The notes below the pieces were generated by a model that was not told the DNA's origin, did not search any database, and worked only from the letters and a program-made list of their open reading frames with translations. A stretch of 64,000 nucleotides of DNA from Brachypodium distachyon (taxonomy: Eukaryota; Streptophyta; Magnoliopsida; Poales; Poaceae): positions 57,005,237 through 57,069,236 of the forward strand of contig NC_016133.3 of assembly GCF_000005505.3 (NCBI RefSeq), given 5' to 3'. This document shows, piece by piece, positions 1 through 10,500 of the stretch (positions are counted from its first letter, which is position 1; every line of letters starts with the position of its first letter). Made by a program: the position numbers and the translations under genes.

Positions 1-2411
1 CTGCTTAGTATTTGACGCGTCTAAACATTTTTTTTAGGCATCAGAGATGTCTGGTGTAGTGAAGTTTGTTTGTTACTACGGTTCCGATACTGTCTTAACA
101 ACCGAGCACAGAGCTGATCTGAGTCAGTTTAAGTATGTGGAGTTGGATCTAACGGCCCCTCAAACATGGACGTTTAGTCAGCTGCAGGAATGGTTGGCAG
201 GATGTTTAGCGGTCAATCCTGAAACATACACCGTCCGTGTGCAAGCATTGTGGACCAAGTCAAGTTCAAATATTTTCTGGGTTTTGAGGCTGATAGACCG
301 GACATCAAAGTGGGTGCGCTGGTAAGAAAGTTGCGAGAAAAGGGGAACTACACCTATTGCCTTAATCCAGGTTGTCGCTCATGAGACCAATCCAGCTGAA
401 GGCGAGGGTGAATCAAGTTATGATTTGTCCAATGCAAACTCTGTGTCGAATGCTGGAGGTGGTGGTTATGAATCAGGCCAGAGCTCCGGGGCAGTAGGAG
501 AGGATGAGTACACTGGCGAGGCAGATGCGGACGAAGAAGATGGTCACTTGCAGAACGAGATGGAGGATGAAGATACAGATGGTCGTAGTTCTTATGACGA
601 TAAGTCTCATGAGTCGGACGAAGAGGAGGTGCCGATTCCTGCATCATGGAATCAACACTTCTCTTCAGCTATGACCGTGAACGATGGGCATGACTCTGCA
701 TGGCAATATCATCAGAACAACATTGCGAAGGGTGCCAGATTTCCTGACAGGAAACATCTGCAGGATGCCATAGTTGCTTGGGCAATGTCCACGCAAAGGG
801 TTTTCAAAACAATAGTCTCTTCACAAAAATATCTGACAATGGAGTGCGAACAAATAGATTGTCCCGGGAGGGTGCATGGCTATGTTCCTAAGTATGACAC
901 AGATTGGGTTGTGAGTGACTTGGTGTTGCACACATGTGTCATTCCCAGTATCCCTCAAGACCATCGTAACCTCTCGTCAACGCTTCTTGCTCGGTTGCTT
1001 TACACGGAGATAGTGGAGAGCAAAGCAATGGAAGTGAAGGCCATCATGCATAAGGTCAGGGTAAGGTTTAAGTACAACATTTCGTATGGCAAGGCTTGGA
1101 GGGCTAAGCAGAGAGCTTGGAGGGTGAGAACACTGAAAGTTGGTTATGGTTTTTCAGGCAGCTCAAGAGAGCAGTTGTGCATGATAAGCCGAATGTGTGC
1201 ATCCTTCATGACAGACATGCAGGCATACTCAGTGCGATAAGGACACTGACAAACCCTGGGCCTGATGAATAGACTCCATGGCAGGACATGCAGAGTCATT
1301 GATGCATGCGACATTTGGGGCCCAACTTCTTCTCGCAGTTCAGGAAGAAGTCACTTATGAATCTATTCAAGAAACTCTGCAAACAGAACCAACAATGGAA
1401 GTACACTAGGATACGTGGTTATCTTGATGAGTTCACGAAGAAACATGTTAGGGAGAGGACAGCGGCACGAAACGCGGCGGTAGCAGCACATGTAGCAGCA
1501 GTGACTGCACGGACAGCAGTTGGAACAGGACCATCTGAGGAAGAACCTGTTGGGCTTTGTGACTTGACAGGGTTTGACCCACCCGGCACTAGAAGAAGGG
1601 TTGGGAGGCAGATTAAAAACTTCCAGCAGTGGATAGAGCACGAGCCTCTGGAGCGGTGGTCTTTGCTGCACAACACACATGGCGCTAGGTACGGCGTCAT
1701 GACTACTAACCTGGCAGAGACATACAACTTTGTCCTGAGGGGAAATAGGACTTTACCACTTACAGCCATCGTTGAGGGTATTTTCCATGGCACGGTGAAG
1801 TATTTCAGAGAAAGACGCTAGAGAGCTGAAATGCATATCATGAACAATCCAAATACACCGTACTGTGAAAAGATTATGAAGTACATGGATGAGAAGATGG
1901 AAAAGCTAGGTCGCATACTGTCGTCGCCATCGGTAATCAAGAACACAAGTTTGAGGTGCGCTTGCCAACTGACAAGTTCGGCGTTGGAAATGAAGCGTGG
2001 CCAACGTGTGAGTGCACCTGCAACAAACCAAAGTTGCTTCACCTTCCTTACTCACATGTACTTGCTGCTTGCGGGCAACTAGGGATGGACGCAATCTCTT
2101 TTGTGTCTCCCTATTACCTGAAAGAGTCTGTGCTTAGCACATGGACGGGTGAGATGCTAGGGTTTCATGCAATGGGCAATTTCAACAAGGTAACCCCTGG
2201 TGAAAGGCGGTACATCCCTGACCCCGGGCTACTGCGGACAGGCACAGGCAGACGCCCGTCCAGGCGCATCCGAAATGATATGGATGAATCTGAAGCCGGA
2301 GGACCGTCACGACAATGTTTTCTATGCAACCATTTTGGCCACAGGGACACTTATTGTCCAACTTTCGGTACCGGTGGAGCTACTGCCCGTGGAAGAGGGA
2401 GACGTGGATGA
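1..2411 (+). pseudogene. Degenerate Mutator-like (MULE) transposase, left end cut by window
   Basis: Several plus-strand open stretches together resemble a MuDR-type transposase. An N-terminal segment (47-325) and an acidic linker lead into the MuDR DNA-binding region (about 690-1120), recognisable from the GARFPDRKHLQDAI segment and the following Cys residues. Around 1306-1821 a segment with the typical NLAETYNFVLRG block appears. 1956-2411 carries a SWIM-type zinc finger (CECTCNKP...LPYSHVLAAC) and a C-terminal CCHC knuckle (CFLCNHFGHRDTYC). What is missing is the central catalytic MULE domain: the reading goes from the DNA-binding part at about 1130 almost straight to the C-terminal part at 1306. 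Frame changes and stops also separate the blocks, so it cannot encode an active transposase. The PMD gene directly downstream on the same strand suggests one composite element. No terminal inverted repeat was located. Confidence 0.75.
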
Positions 2412-2449
2412 CGAGGGAGAGGAAGAAACTAGGCTTATCATGCATATGT

Positions 2450-2720
2450 GAAACTATGTGTTAATTTGTATCCTATGTTTTAATCTGTACAAAATGTGGA
2501 ACTATGTGTTAATTTGTATTCTGTGAAACTATGTGTTAATTTGTACTCTATGTGGAACTAAGTTTTATTTTGTACTCCGTGAAACTAAGTGTTAATTTGT
2601 GCCATATGTTTTAATTTGTACTCTGTGTGAAACTGTGTGTTAATTTTTACGCTTTGTGAAACTATGTTTTAATATGTACTCTCGGTTTAACTATGCTTAA
2701 CTTTAATTTGTATGTCTAAC
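2450..2720 (+). repeat. AT-rich minisatellite between MULE and PMD coding parts
   Basis: About seven imperfect copies of a 30-45 bp unit built on the words AACTATGTGTTAATTTGTA and CTCTATGTG. Related copies recur in the PMD introns at about 3318-3400. The tract ends at a good 3' splice site (TTGCAG at about 2741), so it probably lies in an intron. Confidence 0.7.
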
Positions 2721-2741
2721 TATGTTTATAAATGTTGCAGG

Positions 2742-4183
2742 CACAAAATGGAGAGAGTATCATTGCTATCTCCAGAGATTGAGAGTAAGCATCGGGCTGC
2801 TCGATTGGTGGCGCATCCTGGGAGGGTCGAGCCCCTTGTCACGCGCACTCCTAAGGAAAATTGGATGATACACCCTGCCTGGATTCAGCGGTATTTATTC
2901 AATCATCCCTTACATGTCCATTTTATTTATTCATCCCTTGCATGTACATTTCATTCAATAATCCCTTGCATTTACATTTTATTTATTCATCCCTTGCATG
3001 TCCACTTTATTTATGCAGTTTGAAGTGGGCTGGCATTTTACCTTTCGCACGACTTGTTGAGGCAACTCGTGCGGAAATGGTAGAGGGCGAGCGACGAGGC
3101 TTCAACTCTACACGGGTACAAATTGACCACTCGCTGCTGAGCTACTTAGTGGACAGATGGAGGCCCGAGACACACACGTTTCACTTTCGCTGGGGAGAGA
3201 TGGCTCCTACTCTCCAGGATGTGTCGATGCTGCTGGGACTACCATTGGTGGGTGATCCCATAGGACCGTTGCAGGCACCAGCTGATTGGCAGGAGGGTAT
3301 GGCACTACGCTTTCAAGGTATGTGTTAATTCGTGCCCTGTGTTTTAATTTGTTTGTACTCTATGTGGAACTATGTGTTAATTTGTGCCATACGTTTTCAA
3401 GGTATTCTTGCCGGAGATGGGCCACTCACCTCGGAGGCTCACGGACCTAAGCTAGATTGATTGCTCAATTACCAGGTTAGATCGATGTGTTTTAAGTTAA
3501 TATATCTAACTCATATACTTGCATGGGTTTACTAACACTTGGTTTTTGTTGCATGCAGATTCAGAAGTTTGGGTATCCAGAGACCCAAATGACTGAGCCT
3601 CAGATCACTCGGAGCCTTGAGGCATATATAATGTGGCTTCTCGGGAAGGTGATGTTCACCGAGAACCACGTCACCACCATTAGCGCACGCTACATCCCTA
3701 TTGCAGTGGAGATCGCGAATGCAACTACTGGTGACGACATCACACAGAGGAGTTGGGTTTCGGCCGTCTTAGCGGCTACGTACCGAGGTATGTGCAACGC
3801 TTGCCAGCTTGCGTCGCCCAAGTCAGCCCTATTTGGATGTCCTTTATTGTTGCAGCTATGGTCGTGAGAGAGGTTTTCTATCGGCCGACCAAACGTTACG
3901 GGCGAGCACCCTAACCCTGAGCAGGAGTTGTTTGACTTAGAACACATCGACCTGCCTACTTTCGCGACAATTTGGACACGTAGTAAGGTATGTCGAATGT
4001 GAAATTCATACATTAGTTTACATAAATCATAAATGAAGCTAACTTCTTTTTTTTACAGAGACGCTTTGCACACGATCAGGTCAGAAATTGCTACCCATCA
4101 TTCAACGAGCAGTTCGACGTGTTGAAGAGCCGCCGTGGCAAAGGCTGCAGAAGAACGTGGCGATACGAGCGAAAAATGGCCTA
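2742..4183 (+). pseudogene. Plant mobile domain (PMD / aminotransferase-like) gene, degenerate
   Basis: Plus-strand exon-like pieces encode a plant mobile domain (PF10536 type), a family found in host MAIN/MAIL proteins and often carried by MULE and gypsy elements. Visible pieces: an N-terminal part with the NWMIHPAWIQRY-like segment (about 2742-2890); the core WAGILPFARLVEATR, then RWRPETHTFHFRWGEMAPTL and the LGLPLVGDP motif (3020-3318); a middle part starting IQKFGYPETQ (3559-3787); and a C-terminal part ending near 4183. Splice-like junctions separate them (AG before 3020, 3559, 3855 and about 4059). A stop lies in the stretch at about 3400-3460 and no single continuous model was found, so I call it a pseudogene. 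It follows the MULE transposase in the same orientation. A live spliced gene cannot be excluded. Confidence 0.65.
2890..3019 (+). repeat. 34-bp tandem repeat inside PMD intron
   Basis: Four imperfect copies of a roughly 34-bp unit containing ATCCCTTGCATGT and ATTTTATTTATTC fill the small intron between the first two PMD exon pieces, just before the TATGCAG 3' splice site. Confidence 0.7.
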
Positions 4184-4857
4184 AGTGGACTCAGTAGTGC
4201 TTGTGTTTTTATGTATTTGTTATCTTTAATTATGTCTAATTGCGGTATTACCTATGTTAATTTACTCGTGCCTTGGTTCCGTAACCAGCACATTATCGAT
4301 GTATGTTAATTTATCCAAATATCAGGTCTTTCAGTTCAAACAAACCGCAAAGAATCGACACAGAAATTGTCCAGCAATTTCTCGATTTATGTTACTCTTT
4401 ATCCAAGTTGTGAAGTCTTTAAATTCAAAAAACCGCAAGGATTCAAAACAAAAATGGGCCTCGGCCCTGTATGCGTTGATAATGCAACGAAGTAGCGACG
4501 AAGACTAATTATTTCCAATCGGATTCGGCTTTTTATCCATGTTGTCGAGTATTTTAGTTCAAAATACCGAAAGGATCCGAAGAAAAATATGAAATTACTT
4601 CGAATCGGGCCAGGAAAAAATGAATTGAATCCAGTCGGCCTGGCCCAAACCAACTGGGCCAGTCGGCCTGGGCGTGGGGGGCCCGCGGGCTAGACAAGCG
4701 GCCTGGCCGAGGCCGACTGGGCCTAATCGGCTTGGGCCAGGCCGACTGGGCCCAATCGGCCTCGCCCAGGCCGAGGCCGTATTATTTAAAAAAAATTAAA
4801 AACGCGTATTATTTTTGAAAATGATTAAAAAAATGGTATTATTTAAAAAAATTAGCT
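4184..4857. other. Non-coding stretch with GGCC-word block
   Basis: No gene is seen. At 4626-4775 a GC-rich block repeats the words GGCCTGG, GGCCGACTGGGCC and AATCGGCCT many times on both strands, sitting between strongly AT-rich flanks (poly-A and TTATTTAAAAAAAATT). It may be the subterminal region of the neighbouring mobile element, but no matching inverted end was found. Confidence 0.5.
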
Positions 4858-5100
4858 GAGAGCCAGCACTTGGCCGGGGCGCGCGTGCCCGCTGAGCCCA
4901 TCGAGGATCAAGGCACTGCTGCGCCCCTCCGGTGGTCGTCCCCCGTTGGCGGCAGTCACCGATAGATCTTCCCACGCCAGGAATATCTCAGGACAGGAGG
5001 ACTTGTGAGGAGCCGTGGCGGCGGATGATGAAATCGACCGGAGCGGCCTGCTGGGGCTCGGCGTCGTCGGAGCCCATCTCGGCAGTGGTGACACTGCCAT
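4858..5100 (-). pseudogene. Truncated 5' exon of an ABCG (WBC) half-transporter gene
   Basis: The minus-strand reading contains FLAWEDLSVTAANG and ILDGLSGHARPGQVLAL. This is the stretch that in plant ABCG half-transporters directly precedes the Walker A motif (normally MGPSGCGKTT). Here the homology stops at QVLAL and the sequence turns into AT-rich DNA near 4857. No nucleotide-binding or membrane domain follows, so this is a fragment without transporter function. Two possible starts exist: ATG at 5100 in the ABCG frame, and ATG at 5077 (MGSDDAEPQQAAP) in another frame that hits a stop, suggesting a frameshift after the fragment arose. A TATA box lies about 95 bases upstream of the 5100 ATG. 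Confidence 0.65.
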
Positions 5101-5194
5101 ATATAGATAGCTAGCTAGGCACGTATTCCTTCTGTGTTGGAGCAAGCTAGCTAGGCTGGTTTGTGTCTCCTAAATGCCTGTACCAATCTCACGA

Positions 5195-5204
5195 GGCTTA
5201 TATA
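5195..5204 (-). promoter_or_regulatory. TATA box of the ABCG fragment
   Basis: The minus strand reads TATATAAGCC here, 95-125 bases upstream of the candidate start codons. That is normal spacing for a plant promoter, so the fragment appears to have kept its original core promoter. Confidence 0.45.
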
Positions 5205-5242
5205 GGGAGTCCAAATTAGTTGTGCGCGCGGTGAGGTTTTCG

Positions 5243-5314
5243 AAAGTTCTAAGCCTATAGATCGTATACGAAGCATCAAAAGTTCTACACCGGCGTATAG
5301 ATCAAATACGAAGC
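5243..5314. repeat. Duplicated promoter-proximal motif
   Basis: Two imperfect copies (5243-5275 and 5278-5314) share AAAGTTCTA, TATAGATC and ATACGAAGCA in the same order. They lie upstream of the TATA box of the ABCG fragment. Confidence 0.6.
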
Positions 5315-5642
5315 ACTGACCGTGCATGTGCGCCTGTACAACAGCCATGTATCTCGATCCCCTTAACCCTGTCTGGAGGCTGGAGCGATATTAAAAAACT
5401 CACCGGCGGCTAGGCGAGGAGACGAGGCGGCTAGTCGACGAGCTTGCGCAACGACCAGGCGATGCGGGGACGAAACGATCTGAGGGCATGAGGAGATCCA
5501 CGGACTTCTCACATTTCCTTGGCCTGCTTCTAGGATGAGCTTGGTTTTTGAAGTTTTGGGCAGTATTAGTTGCAGTGGACCAGTTTATTTCCAGAATCGT
5601 GCATGGCTAACGCTGGTAGCTAGATTACTATCTAATTTAAGC

Positions 5643-5655
5643 TAGTACACGATCA
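5643..5655 (+). repeat. 13-bp direct repeat, left copy
   Basis: TAGTACACGATCA here is identical to 7563-7575 on the other side of the Helitron. A T-rich tract (5656-5672) separates it from the Helitron end. Confidence 0.85.
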
Positions 5656-5672
5656 AAGTTTTTTTTTTTAAA

Positions 5673-7561
5673 CTAGCCGAAATGCCCGTGCGTTGCAACG
5701 GGATAACAAAATAGACTATTTTATACTCACAAATCAGAAAAACAAAAACAAAATTACATTATTAGACATCTTAAAATTTCACTCTGATTAAATCTTCTAT
5801 TTTGTACTCTAATTAGAGAGACCCGCGGTGGGGGAGAGGTGGTGGAGGTTATGTAACTTCAAGCGTCGGTGCTCCGAGGCCCCTTCCTCCTCCCCTCCTC
5901 GGGCGCTTCGTCCTCCACCCGAGTACCCAACGTGGTACCCGCGTCGCTCTCCCGCTACTCCTTCTACTCCTTTTGCTCCCCGAAACCGTGACCCGGACCC
6001 GGCCCCGGCATCTGGGTCTAACATTCTACCAGACCAAGACCGACTCGGATCTGCCAGACCTGCAAGTCTACCCGACGCGGCGAGTAGGTCAGGCAACTTT
6101 TTTTACAACAGAAAAGTACAAAAGGCAAACAAAAATTACCAAAGTACTGCACTTTTCCACGAAGGACCCCAAAGCAAAATAGAAAAAAAAATTACAACAA
6201 ACACCCTCTGGCCCGCGGGTCTTCGGTGGCGGTCGGCAGTTCGTTGGCAATGATATACAATAGCACTTTAATTAAACACTGCAATTATGCAAAGACAACA
6301 CGACAGTTATCTCCTACGGAGTATAAGGCATTGTCACAAACAGATGTTGGGCCAAAAAAGATGGGTGAGGAAGCAAGAGAACGAAATTTTCAAAAATCAA
6401 CTCAAAGACATAGCCGTTCTTGCAAGAAATCAGTAGCACGATAGGCCAACAACAATGACAGAAAATCACAGAACAAAATCAGTCACGAGCCGTTCTTGAA
6501 CGACATGGCCGTCGACGGTCTCCGGCCTCCGTTGATCAGGTTGGCCACCGAGTCACCGTTCACGGTGCCGTCGCGCTGCTGCACGGCCATGGCGTTGTTG
6601 ACAACATCAGTACTGTGCCTTGAGAGGAGGCTTGTGCTAACTGCAGTCTTTGAAACGAACTTATGAAGAATGCTGACCAGGATTTGCACGAGCGTGGTTT
6701 TCCACAAGCGCCGTTGTACGAAGATGGGAAAGTCCGCCACCGAGAACGTCAGGAAGTTGGTCGGGGAGGTGCTGCAGCAGGATCACGAGGGATGCAGGCC
6801 GATACGCTCACCCTCGACCACCCGAAATCTGCGCTCGCGCACCGCCTAGCGGGGGACCTCCGCTTCTCCACTGTCGTCCGCTCCCGCAGAGACGCCGCCG
6901 CCGCCACGGAAGAGGAGCCGCGGACCCGGGCCGACGCGCCCCTTCCTTCCTACCGCGACGTGCTCTCTGCCGCCAAGCTGTTCGCTCCCGCACTTTGTCG
7001 ACATTGCCGCCGCCCGCGCCAACGCCCTCGCCGAATCCTCTCTGCAGCGTGACGAAGAGGTCTAGTATCGCCACGCGCTGGGCATGTCCCACCCCGTCGC
7101 CCCTTCCCTTCTCAACCTCGTCGAACGCCTCCACGGCTCCGCCCTACCGTTGCTGCGACCCATCCACCTACTGCGGCAGCGAGCCACAAGCGGTGAAGAT
7201 CCAGGAGAGTAGCTAGAGGGAGAAGGAGAGGGTCGGGGAAGGGGAGGGGGAGCAGCCGGCCGCGGGTTCGGGTGGTGGGCTTTGGAGAGGCGAGAGGGAG
7301 GAGAGCAGAGGAATCGGGGTGAGGGCAGGGGAGGGGGGTGGAGGGACCGCAACGGGGCAGGGAAGCCGTGAGGGCCTCAGGGAGGCAGCAGGCGCGGCTG
7401 TGCTGGCGAGACAGGGGCATCAAGTGAGGCGAGCGAGCCTGCTGGGTGGTGAGACAGGGGCGTCGAGCGAGGGATCGGGCGAGGCGGGTGAAGTTTGACA
7501 GGCGACGAAACCGCGTGGTGAAAGAAACGGTCCGCATTTTTTAGATAGGTATAGATATAGA
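5673..7561 (-). mobile_element. Non-autonomous Helitron with gene-fragment-like content
   Basis: Read on the minus strand, the element starts with TC (TCTATATCTATACC, from 7561) after a flanking A. It ends with CTAG (5676-5673) before a flanking T. A short hairpin (CCCGT...ACGGG, 5685-5702) lies about 8-10 bases inside the 3' end. TC start, 3' hairpin, CTRR end and insertion between A and T are the defining Helitron marks. The 1.9-kb interior has no Rep/helicase, so it is non-autonomous. It contains GC-rich, codon-like patches on both strands (about 5820-6080, 6483-6740 minus, and 6663-7200 plus) broken by stops. This is consistent with captured host gene pieces, but I do not recognise the source genes. 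Confidence 0.75.
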
Positions 7562-7562
7562 T

Positions 7563-7575
7563 TAGTACACGATCA
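7563..7575 (+). repeat. 13-bp direct repeat, right copy
   Basis: TAGTACACGATCA, identical to 5643-5655. Only one base (T, 7562) separates it from the Helitron terminus. Confidence 0.85.
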
Positions 7576-10500
7576 CCACGGATGGACGATCAACACTGAC
7601 AGGCACGAAAAACTGGCCAGCGTTATTACTTAGGGTAAGGTTGAATTTGCGTGGAATGTTTGTAAGAATTGGGTCAAGATTGGACCTCGAGTTGTAGTAG
7701 GCGTGTAGGATACCTGTAGGGATCAATTCCATGTGTATCTCATAAAGGATGATTATTCGCTCTCGAAGAGCCGGTGGCCGAACTTGACTCGTGGTATATG
7801 TATACGTGCATCTATATTGTAACGAGTGTTTTTTTTTTCAATCGATGATCTTTAATACGGAGTGCATACTTGTCCCTCGGTCCTTTTCGGGAAAGAAAAA
7901 AATAACGTTAGCCCTGCGTAGGCCGTAGCCTCTGTTTGAAGTTTGAAGTGCGGCTGCCGGTCTGTGGGCCGGCCCGTCATAAATTTACTGCCGCGGCCTT
8001 TCCGGTAAGGCTGGTGGAAAGCCCAAGCTGAGGACGAATTGCGCGGCCCGGAAACCGCGAGCACGAGCGCACGGGGTCGTCGCACCGAAGTCTGTGCGAA
8101 GCCGACTCCAACGCCACACAAACAACGCAGCAGATCCCAAAGACCATCACACAACGGGGTTGGAAGACTTCCTCGCGAACCCGCCAGTCTCGATCGCTTT
8201 GCTCGTCTTTTTAACCGAGAATTTCTTTCTTTCTTTCTAGGGATCTGCGAACATTCACGTCCTCACCTCTTTTCCGAAAAAGAACTCGGCATGCCAATGC
8301 GCCATGGCATGCATCGAAGGCCGGCTAGATTTGAAACGGATGATCAAACGGCAAGGGTCTCCAGATTCCAAAGCTGAGCTTGGATAAAATACTCCTGCTT
8401 CGATCGGAACACTCCATCCGCAAAACCGTCTGGGTTCAGCTTTCACCGCGAGCTCCAATCAAAGGAGCCAACTCTTTCACCCCGCCGATCTAACCAACTC
8501 GCCAGTAGTACTACAGCATCTGCATCAATGCTCTAGTCGCAGTCCAATTACAGGCGTGCCGCGTGCTGTTGGAACAGCCCCATCGGGGCAGTAGTAAAGC
8601 CCCGAGACCGAAAAGGAAACCCAGGATGGCGCTCATGTGTGTCGCTCGATCGGCCCCGTTGGCTGCAAAACAAACAGCTCGATCCATCGATCCAGTGAAT
8701 GAAACTGTGGAGTGTTTGAGAGGGACAATGGATGGATCGTGGATGGGCCAATCATTGTAAGTGCGCCAATGGCGAACAACAGTTACGAAAAATCTCCAGC
8801 TTGATCAGATGGGGTGGCTGGCTGGCTAGCTAGGGACAAGGCTGGCTGGCCCTATAAATTCTTGCTGTAGTCTCTCAGGCTTTCCGCTCTTGGCAAAACA
8901 GTTGACTTGCACGCGATGATGAGATAACTGACAAGTTTTGAAAGTTTTGTCTGGACGGTTTTTTTTTTTGCTGCTGATTTGCTGAAGCTGTTGATCTAGC
9001 TGAAAACAGGGGAAATTCTGAAGTTCTTTCCTCGCATTGTTGCTCTAGCTTCAGAGATACATATTGAGCCTGAAACTTCGCTAGCTTAGCTTCAGAGATG
9101 TATATGAGCTCTTCTACTGTACCCAAAATTAATTTGGGCCGTCTATTTTTTAGATCCAAGGGCTCATATGTGTTAATACTCCCTGATACTCCAATTGAGA
9201 TGTGTGGAGTAATAGGACGGAGTATTTAGAAGTAAGAGCAAAGATGTAATCTCACAGCTGCCCCCCCAAAAAAATATCCCGAAACACAACCGAACGCCCT
9301 TTCTTGGCCCTGTTCCAAGGAGCTTCCGCCGCCAGCGGAGGCCACCCGATGTCACGACGCTACACTGCTAGGTGGAGAGCGGTTGCAGCGCACTGGGGGC
9401 AAGGACGGCGAGGGCGGAATGGAGCGGCACGCTCGAGGTCGGCGGCGCGGGCTGGGTGGAGGGCGGCTGGGTGGGTGGAGGGTGAGGCTGGTGTTGGTTG
9501 AGGGCGGCGGCGGCACACGCAAGGGCGAGGTCGACGGAGGTGGCAGCGCGGGTCGGGGCAACAGCTAAGCGGCTGGTTGTGGGCGGTGGCCCGCTGGACG
9601 AGGGCGAGCACGGCGCCGGCGCGGAGAGAGAAGGAGGTGGGCTGGCGGCGGCGCGCGGGGCAAAGGCAGAGGCGGCCGTGGCCGCGGCCGGTAAGGCGGC
9701 AGCGCGCCCACGAGGACGGCAGCGGACTGGAAACGGGAGTGCGAGAGAAAGACTCCATCTATTTTTAAAAAAAAAATTAGCCATGCGAAATGTGAAAAAA
9801 CAAAAATGCCCATTTGTAGTACTCCATTTAGCCTCGCTGGAGTAACGAGCACGGGAGAATTCGCCATGTATATTGCGCGTGAAACTTCAGGCTGTTGCCA
9901 AATGCCTGATACACATACATCGATGCACAGCTAATTCTAAGACTAACGGTATATCATGACACCGCAATTTGATCACTACCGTTTCTAATTAATACAATGT
10001 GACTGTCGCAAAAGAAGATTTTAATACAATGTGACGCCGGAGTACGAGTACTAGAAACGGATTACAAATTCGTCACTGTATGCAACAGCAGTGGTAGGGA
10101 ATGTCTAGTTACTAGTGGCCCTTTTTGAAAAGTCGCGCGTTCCGCTGTTCATTGCAAGAAAGCTTTGGTTGGTAAAAGTTGCCAATAATTTCATGCCAGA
10201 ATCTACGGACAGTCAGTCATCCAATCGAGCGAGCGGTAAAATTCCTCTACTCCATAGCTTCCACTGGGGGTCCCGTGTCACCAAATATCCGCTCTCATGG
10301 CTCTTGAATCTTGATCCCTGTAGTATAATTTCAGTAAACAAATCCTATTAGTTGATTAGCCTCATGTACTACACCTGCGCGGCGCCGATACATGCTTTAA
10401 AATTGGGATTTGTGATTCATGACTCCGAAGCTCAATTGTTGGTGGCACTCTTAGATCAACAGGAAAAGGGCACATCTATGGTCTGGGAGTAGCTAATTGT

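Noticed and set aside
6663..7134. Free-standing host genes inside the Helitron
   Set aside because: Frames are short, overlapping and stop-broken; better explained as captured fragments.
8039..8760. Possible small genes in the 8-kb region
   Set aside because: Short frames on both strands, no splice-supported extension, no family motif.
9360..9784. Several long Pro/Ala/Arg-rich frames on both strands
   Set aside because: They overlap in multiple frames in a CpG-rich block, a composition effect with no domain or promoter support.
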